Below are positions 7,846-16,479 of a DNA stretch of 23,659 nt, piece by piece. A program made the position numbers and the translations under genes. Location: positions 1 through 23,659 of the forward strand of contig CAISYT010000196.1 in NCBI GenBank assembly GCA_903889785.1, read 5' to 3'. The stretch comes from an uncultured Caulobacterales bacterium. GTDB taxonomy: Bacteria; Pseudomonadota; Alphaproteobacteria; Caulobacterales; Caulobacteraceae. Each line of letters begins with the position of its first letter. Within the stretch, counting starts at the first letter, position 1. The notes under the pieces are model-generated. The model made no database searches. It was not told the origin of the DNA and saw only the letters and a program-made list of their open reading frames with translations.

Positions 7846-8860
7846 CGCGCGATCTGATTGGCCGAATCACCGGTTTCATGCCCAGCACATCGCGGGGATT
7901 CCAGGTCATGGCGCGGAGAATGTCCAGCACAGAGGCCTTGCGCGCCGCCTGCACGGATCGCCGCGACTGCCAGGGCGTCGAGGCCGTCTGGCAACCCTGA
8001 ATCAGCGCCCGCATGGTCATGGCCGCCGCCGGGTCGCGCCGTGCCAGGGCGCATTGCAGGCTGACCGCCGCCACATGCGCCAGCAACACAGGGACCAGAA
8101 GCAGCGACGGCAGGTCCTTGACCAGCATCCACAACCGGTTTCGGGTGCCGTGCGAGACGGCAAACTCTGATGCTGGACCGCCCGAGGAGGCCGAGCCGTG
8201 GTGGCGCACCACAGCCGACGGAATGATCAGCACCGGCTCACCGGCCAGTTGCAGGCGGAAGCCCAGGTCAACGTCTTCACAGTAGCAAAAGAAACTCTCG
8301 TCGAACCCGCCCATGCTCAGGAACAAGGCTCTGTCGATCATCATCGCCGCGCCGCAGGGCGAGAAAACCTCACCCTCGGGCGTATCTCCAGGGTCGGTCT
8401 GGCCGTAGCCGCCACGGTAAGGAATGCCGGCGGCGAACATCACATCGCCCAGGCCATCGAGCCGTTCCGGAGTCTGGTCCATCAACTGGCGCGAGGTAAA
8501 GGCGCTGCAGGCGGGATAGCGGGCGGCGGCATCCACCAGCCGCTCCAGCCAGTCCGGGGCGGCATAGGCATCTGGATTGAGTAGCACCAGCCAGCGCCCT
8601 TTCGCTTCTCTCGCGGCTAGATTGTTGCCGGCCGCGAAGCCGAGGTTGCCTTGGGCGGAAATCAGCTTCATCGCGGGATCGGCCTGCGCCGCCCTGGCCG
8701 GAGCACCGTCGTTTGCGCCGGGCTCGCCGTTGTCGACCAGCAGGGTCTCGAAATCGGTGAAGGTTTGGGCTTTAAGCGCCGCCAGGCAACGTGCCAGGGT
8801 GGGCCCACTGTTGTAGGCGACAATCACGACGCTGACGGCCGGGTGTGCGGCGGAGGGCAT
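7832..8860 (-). CDS. Family 2 glycosyltransferase (rhamnosyltransferase-like)
   Basis: This 342-residue GT-A fold glycosyltransferase resembles WbbL-type enzymes, which add sugars such as rhamnose to lipid-linked surface polysaccharides. It shows VSVVIVAYNS at 9-18, LVDNG at 41-45, NLGFAAGNN at 72-80, and LNPDA at 94-98 (the DxD-equivalent metal/nucleotide site). The acceptor-side motif GGFDESFFCYCEDVDLGFR lies at 184-202. A hydrophobic segment at about 249-270 and a basic C-terminal tail suggest membrane association. ATG 8860 has an AGGA at 8868-8871, seven bases upstream. Its 3' end overlaps argE by 14 bases on the opposite strand. Donor and acceptor sugars cannot be deduced. No other polysaccharide gene is adjacent; uppP lies about 9 kb away. 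Confidence 0.85.
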   Translation of the reverse strand: MPSAAHPAVSVVIVAYNSGPTLARCLAALKAQTFTDFETLLVDNGEPGANDGAPARAAQADPAMKLISAQGNLGFAAGNNLAAREAKGRWLVLLNPDAYAAPDWLERLVDAAARYPACSAFTSRQLMDQTPERLDGLGDVMFAAGIPYRGGYGQTDPGDTPEGEVFSPCGAAMMIDRALFLSMGGFDESFFCYCEDVDLGFRLQLAGEPVLIIPSAVVRHHGSASSGGPASEFAVSHGTRNRLWMLVKDLPSLLLVPVLLAHVAAVSLQCALARRDPAAAMTMRALIQGCQTASTPWQSRRSVQAARKASVLDILRAMTWNPRDVLGMKPVIRPIRSRVKAR

Positions 8861-8998
8861 AACGCTTTCCTACGGCTCGAAAACACCGCTGGCCACCCCT
8901 TGCGCCAACATCCTTGCACTGAGTGTGACCACCCCATCCAGGGCTGATAAGATTTGAGTGCAGTGGCCTGCCGCATCCGCGACGGTGACGAAGATTTT

Positions 8999-9026
8999 CC
9001 GGCGGCTTCGCTGCGGCCGGGATGAC
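8999..9026. repeat. REP-like imperfect palindrome upstream of the hydrolase
   Basis: CCGGC at 8999-9003 pairs with GCCGG at 9016-9020 around a TTCG-containing centre, and the element ends with CGGGATGAC. The same right-hand end occurs in the stronger palindrome at 9986-10024. I read it as a degenerate copy of the same dispersed intergenic repeat, lying just before the hydrolase ribosome binding site. Confidence 0.35.
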
Positions 9027-9041
9027 CGCTATGGAGTTAGC

Positions 9042-9914
9042 ATGAACCGCTTCTCCGATCTCTACTGGCAATCCCAAGATGGCCTACGGTTGCATGCCCG
9101 CGACTATGCGCCCACCACGCCTAGCCGCCAGCTGCCGGTGATCTGCCTGCATGGATTGACGCGCAATGCGCGCGATTTCGAGGACGTGGCACCCAGGATC
9201 ACCGCCAAGGGCCGCCGGGTGCTGGTCGCGGAATTTCGCGGCCGAGGTCTGAGCGCCTATGCACCAGACCCGATGACCTACTGGCCGACGGTCTATGCCC
9301 AGGACATTGCCGCCCTGATGGACGCGGCGGGAATCGACCGGGCCCTGTTCGTCGGCACCAGCCTGGGCGGGCTGGTCACTATGATCTTCGCCTCGATTCG
9401 GCCAGAGCGCGTGGCCGGCGCAGTGCTCAACGACGTGGGGCCGCAACTATCGGCGGTCGGGCTGGCACGGATTGCCGGCTATCTGGGCTTTTCGTCGACG
9501 GTGGACGACTGGGCTGGCGCGGCCCACCTTGCCAAGGCGCTGAACGGTGTGGCCTTTCCCGGTTATACCGCCGCCGACTGGGACGCATTCGCCCGGCGCC
9601 TGTTCGTCCATGACGAGGCGGGGACGTTGCGCCTCGACTACGACCCCGACATTTCTGTTCCGTTTAAACAGGCCGGCAGCAGCAATGCGTCTCCGGATCT
9701 CACCCCGCTGTTTGTGAACCTGAACCGCGACCGGCCCGTTTTACTGGTGCGCGGGGCGATCTCAGACCTGATCGACGCGCCCCTGGTCGGCGTAATGCGA
9801 CATCATGCGCCGCAGATGGCCTATGTGGAGGTCACTAACGTCGGCCACGCCCCGATGCTGACCGAGCCCGAAGCCTGGACGGCGTTAGCAACCTGGCTCG
9901 ACGCAGCGCCCTAG
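9042..9914 (+). CDS. Alpha/beta hydrolase
   Basis: This 290-residue hydrolase has the complete catalytic triad. Ser107 lies in the nucleophile elbow GTSLGG, Asp242 in ISDLID, and His269 in NVGHAPML. LHGLTRNARDFEDVA (36-50) provides the oxyanion-hole region, and EFRGRGLSAYAPDP (64-77) resembles the substrate-shaping segment of carboxylesterase and epoxide-hydrolase-like proteins. Substrate and pathway cannot be read from the sequence, and the family is functionally broad. There is no signal peptide, so it is cytoplasmic. ATG 9042 is preferred over an upstream in-frame start at 8958 because GGAG at 9033-9036 lies five bases before it and because homology-like sequence starts at NRFSDLYW. The gene is divergent from the glycosyltransferase, with a 181-base gap, and convergent with queG across a palindrome cluster. 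Confidence 0.85.
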   Translation: MNRFSDLYWQSQDGLRLHARDYAPTTPSRQLPVICLHGLTRNARDFEDVAPRITAKGRRVLVAEFRGRGLSAYAPDPMTYWPTVYAQDIAALMDAAGIDRALFVGTSLGGLVTMIFASIRPERVAGAVLNDVGPQLSAVGLARIAGYLGFSSTVDDWAGAAHLAKALNGVAFPGYTAADWDAFARRLFVHDEAGTLRLDYDPDISVPFKQAGSSNASPDLTPLFVNLNRDRPVLLVRGAISDLIDAPLVGVMRHHAPQMAYVEVTNVGHAPMLTEPEAWTALATWLDAAP

Positions 9915-9947
9915 TCCTCCGCCATCTCGGCCGTAGCGCAGCGAGGC

Positions 9948-10024
9948 ACCGGGACCCAGGGGCGGCATCCGCGAAAAGAATTAGGTCCCGGGTCGGCGTG
10001 GCTGTCGCCACTTGCCCGGGATGA
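9948..10024. repeat. REP-like palindrome cluster between hydrolase and queG
   Basis: Nested inverted repeats fill this convergent gap. TCCCGGG (9986-9992) pairs with CCCGGGA (10015-10021), enclosing a second hairpin, GTGGC (9998-10002) with GCCAC (10007-10011) around TGTC. CCGGGACC (9949-9956) can also pair with GGTCCCGG (9984-9991), with a small GCGG-CAT-CCGC hairpin between. The CCCGGGATGACA end resembles dispersed intergenic palindromes I know from alphaproteobacterial genomes. It may help terminate transcription from both sides. Confidence 0.65.
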
Positions 10025-10028
10025 CAGG

Positions 10029-11147
10029 TTAGGTCGGTGCAGCCCCTGCAACCCACTCCTCCAGCACCAGCGGGTCGCGCTCCTCGCCCGGACCGAGCGC
10101 TGCGAAATCCTGTGGGCTTAGCAAGCGCGAGGCGGCCCAGACTGCTGCCGAGCGGACCAGGGGCGAAGCATCGGACAGGTTCGGCTGCACAGCCTGCATC
10201 AGCGCCGGCTCGCCGCTGTTGCCAATGGCGTAGAGCACATTGCGAAGGAAGCGGTCACGGCCGATGCGCTTGACTGGGCTCTTCGAAAACAGGGCGCGGA
10301 AGGCGGGATCAGTCAGGCCCGCAAGGGTGGCAAGCGTCGGGGATCGCAATTCTTCGCGGGCAGGAAACCGGGCCTCGCGGGCCTCGGACGCGAACTTGTT
10401 CCAAGGGCAGACCGCCAGGCAGTCGTCGCAGCCATAGATCCGGTTGCCCATGGCCGCGCGGAATTCTGGCGAGAACGGCCCGGCGTGCTCGTTGTTGAGG
10501 TAGGCCAGGCAGCGGCGCGCATCGAGTTGGTATGGGGCCGGAAACGCGTTGGTCGGGCAGACGTCGATGCAGCGTGTGCAGGCACCGCAGTGGTCCTGCG
10601 CCGCCGTATCGCCGGGCAGGTCGAGGTCGGTCAGGATTACACCGAGGAACAGCCAGGAGCCATATGTGCGGCTAACCAGGTTGGTGTGCTTGCCCTGCCA
10701 GCCCAGGCCCGCGCGCTGGGCCAGGGGCTTTTCCATCAAGGGGGCGGTGTCGACGAAGACCTTGACCTGGCAGGTCTCGCTCTGTGCGATCCATCCGGCT
10801 AGAGTCTTCAGCCGCTTTTTGATCGGCTCGTGATAATCCTCGCCGTGGGCGTAGACGCTGATCGCTCCGCGCGCGCGGTCGGCCAGGGCCAGCATGGGAT
10901 CAGTTTCGGGTCCGTAGTTCACCCCGAGCATGACGGCGGACTTCGCGTCCGGCCACATGGCCTGCGGATGGCTGCGGCGATCAATCGTGGTCGCCATCCA
11001 GTCCATAGACCCGTGCCGGCCATCATCGATGAAAGCCTGCAAATGATGGCCGGCGTCCCACGGGGCTTGCGCATCGGCGAAGCCACAGACGTCGAAGCCA
11101 AGGTCCAGCGCCTTGGCCCGGATCGCCTCAGAAATCGAGATCGTCAT
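10029..11147 (-). CDS. queG: Epoxyqueuosine reductase
   Basis: This 372-residue cytoplasmic enzyme catalyses the last step of queuosine synthesis, reducing epoxyqueuosine to queuosine in the tRNA wobble position using cobalamin and two 4Fe-4S clusters. The catalytic Asp133 is in VDTAPLMEKPLAQRAGLGWQG. Cluster ligands are Cys187, 190, 193 and 197 (CGACTRCIDVCP), Cys213 (RRCLAYL) and Cys240, 243 and 247 (CDDCLAVCPWNK). A C-terminal part with short helical repeats follows (about 300-360), as in QueG proteins. ATG 11145-11147 lies inside the end of fzlA, whose stop is 11128-11130, giving a 20-base overlap. I see no Shine-Dalgarno, so translation probably depends on fzlA. No other in-frame ATG, GTG or TTG seems usable before the conserved LGFDVCGFA. 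Confidence 0.94.
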   Translation of the reverse strand: MTISISEAIRAKALDLGFDVCGFADAQAPWDAGHHLQAFIDDGRHGSMDWMATTIDRRSHPQAMWPDAKSAVMLGVNYGPETDPMLALADRARGAISVYAHGEDYHEPIKKRLKTLAGWIAQSETCQVKVFVDTAPLMEKPLAQRAGLGWQGKHTNLVSRTYGSWLFLGVILTDLDLPGDTAAQDHCGACTRCIDVCPTNAFPAPYQLDARRCLAYLNNEHAGPFSPEFRAAMGNRIYGCDDCLAVCPWNKFASEAREARFPAREELRSPTLATLAGLTDPAFRALFSKSPVKRIGRDRFLRNVLYAIGNSGEPALMQAVQPNLSDASPLVRSAAVWAASRLLSPQDFAALGPGEERDPLVLEEWVAGAAPT

Positions 11148-11808
11148 AGTGGCCGGCGGGGACGAGCCCGGGCCAGCTGTCGGCCAGCAATGGACGGAAG
11201 CACGGCCGGCTCTTAAGCCTCATGTACCAGGTCTTGGCGGCTGGAAAATCCTTCCAGGGTACGTCATTGAAATAGTCGATCACCGACAGATTGGAAGCGG
11301 CGGCGAAGTCGGCCAGGCTCAGGCGCGCCCCGGCCAGCCAGTCGCGCGCGGACAGCAGCGCCTCGATATGCAGCAAGTGCGTCCGCAGGGCATCGCGGCC
11401 ATGACGCAGCGCCAACAGATCGGGCGCGCCCAGGCCCATCAGGCGCTTTTCCAGCTTTTCATGCAGCAGCAGGCCATTGACCTCGAAATCGAACTTGCGA
11501 TCAAACCACTGCACCAACCGCCGCGCCTCGGCCCGCTCTGCCGTTGTGCGGCCCAGCAGCGAGGGTTCTGGGGCGGTTTCCTCCAGATGCTCAAGAATGG
11601 CGCGGCTCTCGGCGATGACCACACTCTCGCCATCGCGGGTCTCGACCAGAACCGGGGTCAGGCCAGATGGATTCAACACCAGGAACTCGGGCGCTCGCTC
11701 CCACGGCTTGACCAGTACCTCGGTGAAGCTGAGCCGCTTCTCACCAAGCTGTAGCCGCACCTGCCGCGAGGCTGGGTCGAGCGGAAAATGATGCAGAACG
11801 CGCTCCAT
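11128..11808 (-). CDS. fzlA: FzlA-like FtsZ-binding protein of the GST superfamily
   Basis: This 226-residue protein has a GST-like fold: an N-terminal thioredoxin-like half with NPSGLTPVLVE and a SRAILEHL helix, and a C-terminal helical half. I recognise it as FzlA, which in Caulobacter crescentus binds FtsZ filaments, curves them and is needed for cell constriction. Residues I recall as functionally important in Caulobacter FzlA (W38, E119, R124, D227) correspond with a constant offset of two to Trp36, Glu117, Arg122 and Asp225 here. That supports orthology, though the residue list is from memory. The protein ends DDLDF. Its final codons are read again in another frame as the start of queG. 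No Shine-Dalgarno precedes ATG 11808, and a leaderless transcript is possible. An ordinary GST is the alternative. Confidence 0.82.
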   Translation of the reverse strand: MERVLHHFPLDPASRQVRLQLGEKRLSFTEVLVKPWERAPEFLVLNPSGLTPVLVETRDGESVVIAESRAILEHLEETAPEPSLLGRTTAERAEARRLVQWFDRKFDFEVNGLLLHEKLEKRLMGLGAPDLLALRHGRDALRTHLLHIEALLSARDWLAGARLSLADFAAASNLSVIDYFNDVPWKDFPAAKTWYMRLKSRPCFRPLLADSWPGLVPAGHYDDLDF

Positions 11809-11837
11809 GGCGCGTTTTTAGGCTGTGTCGCGGGGCG

Positions 11838-11847
11838 GGGCTAGCCC
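11838..11847. promoter_or_regulatory. 10-bp palindrome upstream of fzlA
   Basis: GGGCTAGCCC is a perfect 10-bp palindrome 30-39 bases upstream of the fzlA start, in the 109-base gap after gltB. It could be an operator or the stem of a small hairpin. Nothing else supports either reading. Confidence 0.2.
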
Positions 11848-11874
11848 GTAGCGGTTTTCGGATGGAATGTGGCC

Positions 11875-11913
11875 TAAGAAAGCGGGGTCGCCCAAGGAAA
11901 AGGTGTACCCCGC
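11875..11913 (-). terminator. Intrinsic terminator after gltB
   Basis: Read on the minus strand, GCGGGGT (complement of 11907-11913) and ACCCCGC (complement of 11882-11888) form a perfect 7-bp stem with an 18-base loop, followed by TTTCTT. It begins five bases past the gltB stop. It should separate gltDB from fzlA-queG. Confidence 0.65.
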
Positions 11914-11917
11914 AACC

Positions 11918-14900
11918 TTACGCCCGCTCGTATTCGGCCTCTTCCTTGACCAGTGGCTCGCGCAGTCGGGTCAGCATTTCCTTCGGGCAGACCTGCCAGA
12001 ACTGGCCACGGACGCGGTCCCAGTCGCGCAGCAGGCTGTCAGCGAATTCGCTGCCGGTCTCGCGGGCGTGTTCGGCGATCAGGTCGCGGAGCACCGCCTC
12101 CCAATGGGGCGAGCTGAGCCGGTTCAGCACCACGCTCTCGTGGTTCACATGCGCCGGGAAGCGGTCGTGCATATCCAGAACAAAGGCCATGCCCCCGGTC
12201 ATGCCGGCGGCGAAGTTGTCGCCGACGCTGCCAAGGAACACCGCCGTGCCGCCGGTCATATATTCGCAGCCATTGGCACCGCAGCCCTCAACCACGGTGA
12301 TCGCGCCGCTGTTGCGCACAGCGAAGCGCTCTCCGGCCTGACCCGCTGCGAACAGCTTGCCGGCCGTGGCACCATAGAGGCAGGTATTGCCCAGGATGGC
12401 GTTGCTTTCTGGCGAGATCAGGTGCGGTGAGGGCTTGATGATGATGGTGGCACCGGACAGGCCCTTGCCAACATAGTCGTTGGCTTCGCCGGTCAGTTCG
12501 ATGCGCAGGCCCTGCACGGCGAAGGCACCCAGGCTCTGGCCGGCCGAGCCCTTGAGCTGGACGGTCAGGTGGCCAGGGGCCAGGCCCTTCATGCCATATT
12601 TTCGCACGATATGGCTGGAGGTGCGCGCGCCGATGGCGCGGGCGGTGTTCCGCACCGTGTAGGTCAGCTGCATCTTTTCGCCGCGCTCCATCAGGGCGGC
12701 GGCGTCGCGCACGATCTGGGCATCCAGGGTGTCGGGCACCTCGGTGCGGCCCTCTACTGTGCAGTAGGGCTTGTTGCGGCCAACGTCGGCCTGAACCAGC
12801 AGGGGGTTAAGGTCGAGATCGTCGAGATGCTCGCCGCCGCGCGAAACCTGAGCCAACAGGTCGGTGCGGCCGACGATATCCTGGATCGACTTGAAGCCGA
12901 GCGAGGATAGGATCTCGCGCACCTCTTCGGCGATAAAGGTGAAGAGGGTGATGACCTTCTCGGGGCTACCGCTGAACTTGGCGCGCAGGGCCTCATCCTG
13001 GGTACAGACCCCCACCGGGCATGTATTGGAATGGCACTGGCGCACCATGATGCAGCCCATGGCGATCAGGCTGGCGGTGCCGATGCCAAATTCTTCAGCG
13101 CCCATCATGGCGGCGATGACCACGTCACGGCCCGTGCGGATGCCACCGTCAGTGCGCAGGCGCACCGAGTGCCGCAGGTTGTTGAGCGTCAGAACCTGGT
13201 TGGCTTCGGAAAGGCCCATTTCCCAGGGTGCCCCGGCGAACTTCACCGAGGTCTGGGGGGATGCGCCCGTGCCGCCGACATGGCCGGCGATCAGGATCAC
13301 GTCCGCCTTGGCCTTGGCCACACCCGCAGCGATGGCACCGATGCCGGTCATGGAAACCAGTTTCACCGTCACTCGGGCGTCGGGGTTGATCTGCTTTAGG
13401 TCGTAGATCAGCTGCGCCAGGTCTTCGATCGAATAGATGTCGTGGTGCGGCGGGGGTGAGATCAGCATCACGCCCGGGGTGGCGTGGCGCAGCCGCGCGA
13501 TCAGCTCGGTGACCTTGAACCCCGGCAACTGGCCACCCTCACCGGGCTTGGCCCCTTGGGCGACCTTGATCTCGATCTCGCGGCACTGGTTCAAATATTC
13601 TGCAGTGACACCGAAGCGGCCCGAGGCGATCTGTTTGACGGCGCTGTTGGGATTATCGCCGTTGGGCAGGGGCTTGTAGCGCGCGTCGTCCTCGCCGCCC
13701 TCCCCTGAGACGCTCTTGGCCCCGATGCGGTTCATGGCGATGTTCAGCGTGCCGTGCGCCTCAGGGCTCAGCGCCCCCATGCTCATCCCAGGGGTGAGGA
13801 ACCGTTTGCGGATCTCGTTGACGCTCTCGACCTCATCGGCATTGATCGCCGGACGGTCCGTGCGCCAGTCCAACAGGTCGCGCAGCTGGATCGGCTTCTG
13901 CGCCCGCAACCCGGCAGACCAGCGCTTGTAGAGGTCGTAGTCGCCGGTATCGCAGGCGGTCTGAAGGGTGTGGATCAACCGTGCCTCAAAGGCGTGGGCC
14001 TCGCCCGACCGGCGCGCCTTGTAGAAGCCACCCACGGGCAGGCTGATGGCGCCGGCGTCCCATGCGCGACGGTGGATCTCCACCGCCTTGGACTCCAGTC
14101 CCGCCAAGCCGATGCCACTGATCCGAGAGGGCATGCCGGGGAAAAACTCCGCAGCCATGGCGCGCGACAGGCCGACGGCTTCGAAATTGTAGCCCCCGCG
14201 GTAGGACGAAATCACCGCAATGCCCATCTTGGAGATGATCTTCAGCAGGCCGGCCTCGATCGCCGTCTTGTAGTTGGCGCACAGGTCGTCGAGCGTCTTG
14301 CCTGGCGCAAGGCCGCGCTCCAGCCGGTCTTGGACGCTTTCCTGGGCTAGGTAGGCATTGACGCAGGTTGCACCGACGCCGACCAGGACAGCGAAATTGT
14401 GGGTGTCCAGCGCCTCGGCCGAACGGACGATGATCGAAACATAAGAGCGTAGGCCCCTGCCGACGAGGTGCGCATGTACCCCGCCCACGGCCAGGATCAT
14501 CGGCATGGCGAAGCGGTCAGGGCCTGTGGCCTCATCGGTCAGCACGATGGCGCTGCAACCGCGCAGGGCGGCATCTTCGGCCTCGGCGCGGATGCGGTCG
14601 AGGCCGGCGCGCAGGCCTTCGCCCGTGCGTGCGTCTGGACCCGGGATCGGCAGGGTGCAGTCGATACGGGCGACGTTCTTCTCGCCGATCTCTTTCAGAA
14701 CGCGCGCGTACATGCCGTTGGAGAGCACCGGGCTCTTCAGCACATAGACGTTCGTCTGAGCCGCATCCTGGGCCAGGATATTGCCCAGGTTCTTGAAGCG
14801 GGTCTTTAGGCTCATCACCCGCGTCTCGCGCAGCGGGTCGATGGGCGGGTTGGTGACCTGGCTGAAGTTCTGGCGGAAGAAGTGGCTTAGCGGCCGGTAC

Positions 14901-16474
14901 TGCTCCGAGAGCACGGCCAGCGGCGAGTCGTCGCCCATCGAGCCGAGTGCCTCCTTGCCCTCCTCGATCATGGGCGCGAGCACCATTTCCAGGTCTTCCA
15001 GCGTCAGGCCAGCGGCGGCCTGACGACGGACCAGGGTTTCGCGGTCATACTGGCGCGCGGGGGCCTCAGGCTCGGCGGTCTCGTCGAGGTTGACCATATT
15101 GCCCAGCCATTCGGTATAGGGGTGGCGCTCGGCCAGGCGGTCGATGATCTCGTCTTCGCCGTAGAGGCGGCCCTCGGCCAGGTCGATGGCGATCATGCGG
15201 CCCGGGGTAATGGCCAGTTTGCGCACGATGCGGCTCTCGGCCACGCCTGTCATGCCTGCTTCGGAGCCCATGATGACCAGGCCGTCGTCGGTATAGGCCA
15301 CGCGCAGCGGGCGCAGGCCATTGCGGTCCTTGCCTGCCACGACCCAGCGGCCGTCGGTGGCGCAGATGGCGGCCGGGCCGTCCCATGGCTCCATCACCGC
15401 GTTGCAATAGCTGTAGAGCGCCTGGTGGCTGGCCTTCATCTGGCCCGGTGCAGCGCCGGCCCAGGCTTCTGGGATCAGCAGGGCCTTGGCCATGGGTGCG
15501 TCGCGGCCGGCGCGGACCAGAACCTCGAAGGTGTTGTCGAGCGCCGCGCTGTCGCTGCCGCCCGGCTGGATCACTGGCTTCACATCGTCGCCGAAATCAC
15601 CGAAGGCCTGGGCGGCCATCTTGATCTCGTGGCTTTTCATCCAGTTGACGTTGCCTTTCAGCGTGTTGATCTCGCCGTTGTGGGCCAGCATCCGGAACGG
15701 CTGGGCCAGCCGCCATTCCGGGAAGGTGTTGGTCGAATAGCGCTGGTGGAAGATCGCCACCGCGGCGGCAAAGCGTTCGTCCCGTAGGTCTGGATAGAAC
15801 TCGTCGATGTGCTGGGCCAGGAACATGCCCTTGTAGATCAGCGACTTGGCCGAGAACGAGCACAGGTAGAAGGTGTTGATGCCCGCCGCGTGGACGCGCT
15901 TTTCGATGCGCTTGCGGCACAGGTAAAGCGCGCGTTCGAGTTGCTCGCCTTCCATCCCGGTAGGCGGGCTGAGCATGATCTGCTCGATCTCGGGGCGCGT
16001 CGCATTGGCCTTTTCGCCAATGACGCGCGTGTCCACCGGCACCTGGCGCCAGCCGTAGATGTAGAAGCCGAAACGCAGCGCCTCTGCCTCCACAATGGTC
16101 CGGGCAGCCTCCTGCGCGCCCGTGTCGGTGCGGGGCAGAAACACTTGGCCGACGGCGATCGGACCGGGCCGCACCGAATGACCGGTGCGGCGCACCTGTT
16201 CCGCGAAGAAATCCTGCGGCACCGATACCAGGACGCCCGCGCCGTCGCCCGTCTTGCCGTCGGCGTCGACGGCGCCGCGGTGCCAAAGCGCCTTGAGCGC
16301 CTTGATGGCCAGTTCGACCACCTCACGGCGCGGCTTGCCATCGATGGCGCAGACCAGACCCACGCCGCAGGCATCATGTTGGGCATTAATGTCATAGCCG
16401 TCGTTGGCGTCGAGCAGCTGTTGATGGCCCTGGCGATAGCGCAACAGGTCGTCCTGGGACGTCAGATTTGGCAT
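11918..16474 (-). CDS. gltB: Glutamate synthase (NADPH) large subunit
   Basis: This 1518-residue alpha subunit makes glutamate from glutamine and 2-oxoglutarate, using electrons supplied by GltD. Residues 1-35 are a propeptide, and processing exposes Cys36 (HDACGVG), the N-terminal nucleophile of the class II glutamine amidotransferase domain (about 36-400). A central linker domain, the FMN-binding synthase barrel (about 820-1190) and the C-terminal Gly-rich GXGXG beta-helix follow. The 3Fe-4S ligands are Cys1141, Cys1147 and Cys1152 in GCIMVRQCHSNTC. Length and domain order are normal for bacterial GltB, with no sign of decay. ATG 16474 has GGAG at 16483-16486, eight bases upstream and overlapping the end of gltD. 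Only five bases separate the two genes. The order is gltD then gltB. A terminator follows. Confidence 0.97.
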   Translation of the reverse strand: MPNLTSQDDLLRYRQGHQQLLDANDGYDINAQHDACGVGLVCAIDGKPRREVVELAIKALKALWHRGAVDADGKTGDGAGVLVSVPQDFFAEQVRRTGHSVRPGPIAVGQVFLPRTDTGAQEAARTIVEAEALRFGFYIYGWRQVPVDTRVIGEKANATRPEIEQIMLSPPTGMEGEQLERALYLCRKRIEKRVHAAGINTFYLCSFSAKSLIYKGMFLAQHIDEFYPDLRDERFAAAVAIFHQRYSTNTFPEWRLAQPFRMLAHNGEINTLKGNVNWMKSHEIKMAAQAFGDFGDDVKPVIQPGGSDSAALDNTFEVLVRAGRDAPMAKALLIPEAWAGAAPGQMKASHQALYSYCNAVMEPWDGPAAICATDGRWVVAGKDRNGLRPLRVAYTDDGLVIMGSEAGMTGVAESRIVRKLAITPGRMIAIDLAEGRLYGEDEIIDRLAERHPYTEWLGNMVNLDETAEPEAPARQYDRETLVRRQAAAGLTLEDLEMVLAPMIEEGKEALGSMGDDSPLAVLSEQYRPLSHFFRQNFSQVTNPPIDPLRETRVMSLKTRFKNLGNILAQDAAQTNVYVLKSPVLSNGMYARVLKEIGEKNVARIDCTLPIPGPDARTGEGLRAGLDRIRAEAEDAALRGCSAIVLTDEATGPDRFAMPMILAVGGVHAHLVGRGLRSYVSIIVRSAEALDTHNFAVLVGVGATCVNAYLAQESVQDRLERGLAPGKTLDDLCANYKTAIEAGLLKIISKMGIAVISSYRGGYNFEAVGLSRAMAAEFFPGMPSRISGIGLAGLESKAVEIHRRAWDAGAISLPVGGFYKARRSGEAHAFEARLIHTLQTACDTGDYDLYKRWSAGLRAQKPIQLRDLLDWRTDRPAINADEVESVNEIRKRFLTPGMSMGALSPEAHGTLNIAMNRIGAKSVSGEGGEDDARYKPLPNGDNPNSAVKQIASGRFGVTAEYLNQCREIEIKVAQGAKPGEGGQLPGFKVTELIARLRHATPGVMLISPPPHHDIYSIEDLAQLIYDLKQINPDARVTVKLVSMTGIGAIAAGVAKAKADVILIAGHVGGTGASPQTSVKFAGAPWEMGLSEANQVLTLNNLRHSVRLRTDGGIRTGRDVVIAAMMGAEEFGIGTASLIAMGCIMVRQCHSNTCPVGVCTQDEALRAKFSGSPEKVITLFTFIAEEVREILSSLGFKSIQDIVGRTDLLAQVSRGGEHLDDLDLNPLLVQADVGRNKPYCTVEGRTEVPDTLDAQIVRDAAALMERGEKMQLTYTVRNTARAIGARTSSHIVRKYGMKGLAPGHLTVQLKGSAGQSLGAFAVQGLRIELTGEANDYVGKGLSGATIIIKPSPHLISPESNAILGNTCLYGATAGKLFAAGQAGERFAVRNSGAITVVEGCGANGCEYMTGGTAVFLGSVGDNFAAGMTGGMAFVLDMHDRFPAHVNHESVVLNRLSSPHWEAVLRDLIAEHARETGSEFADSLLRDWDRVRGQFWQVCPKEMLTRLREPLVKEEAEYERA

Positions 16475-16479
16475 GGTGT

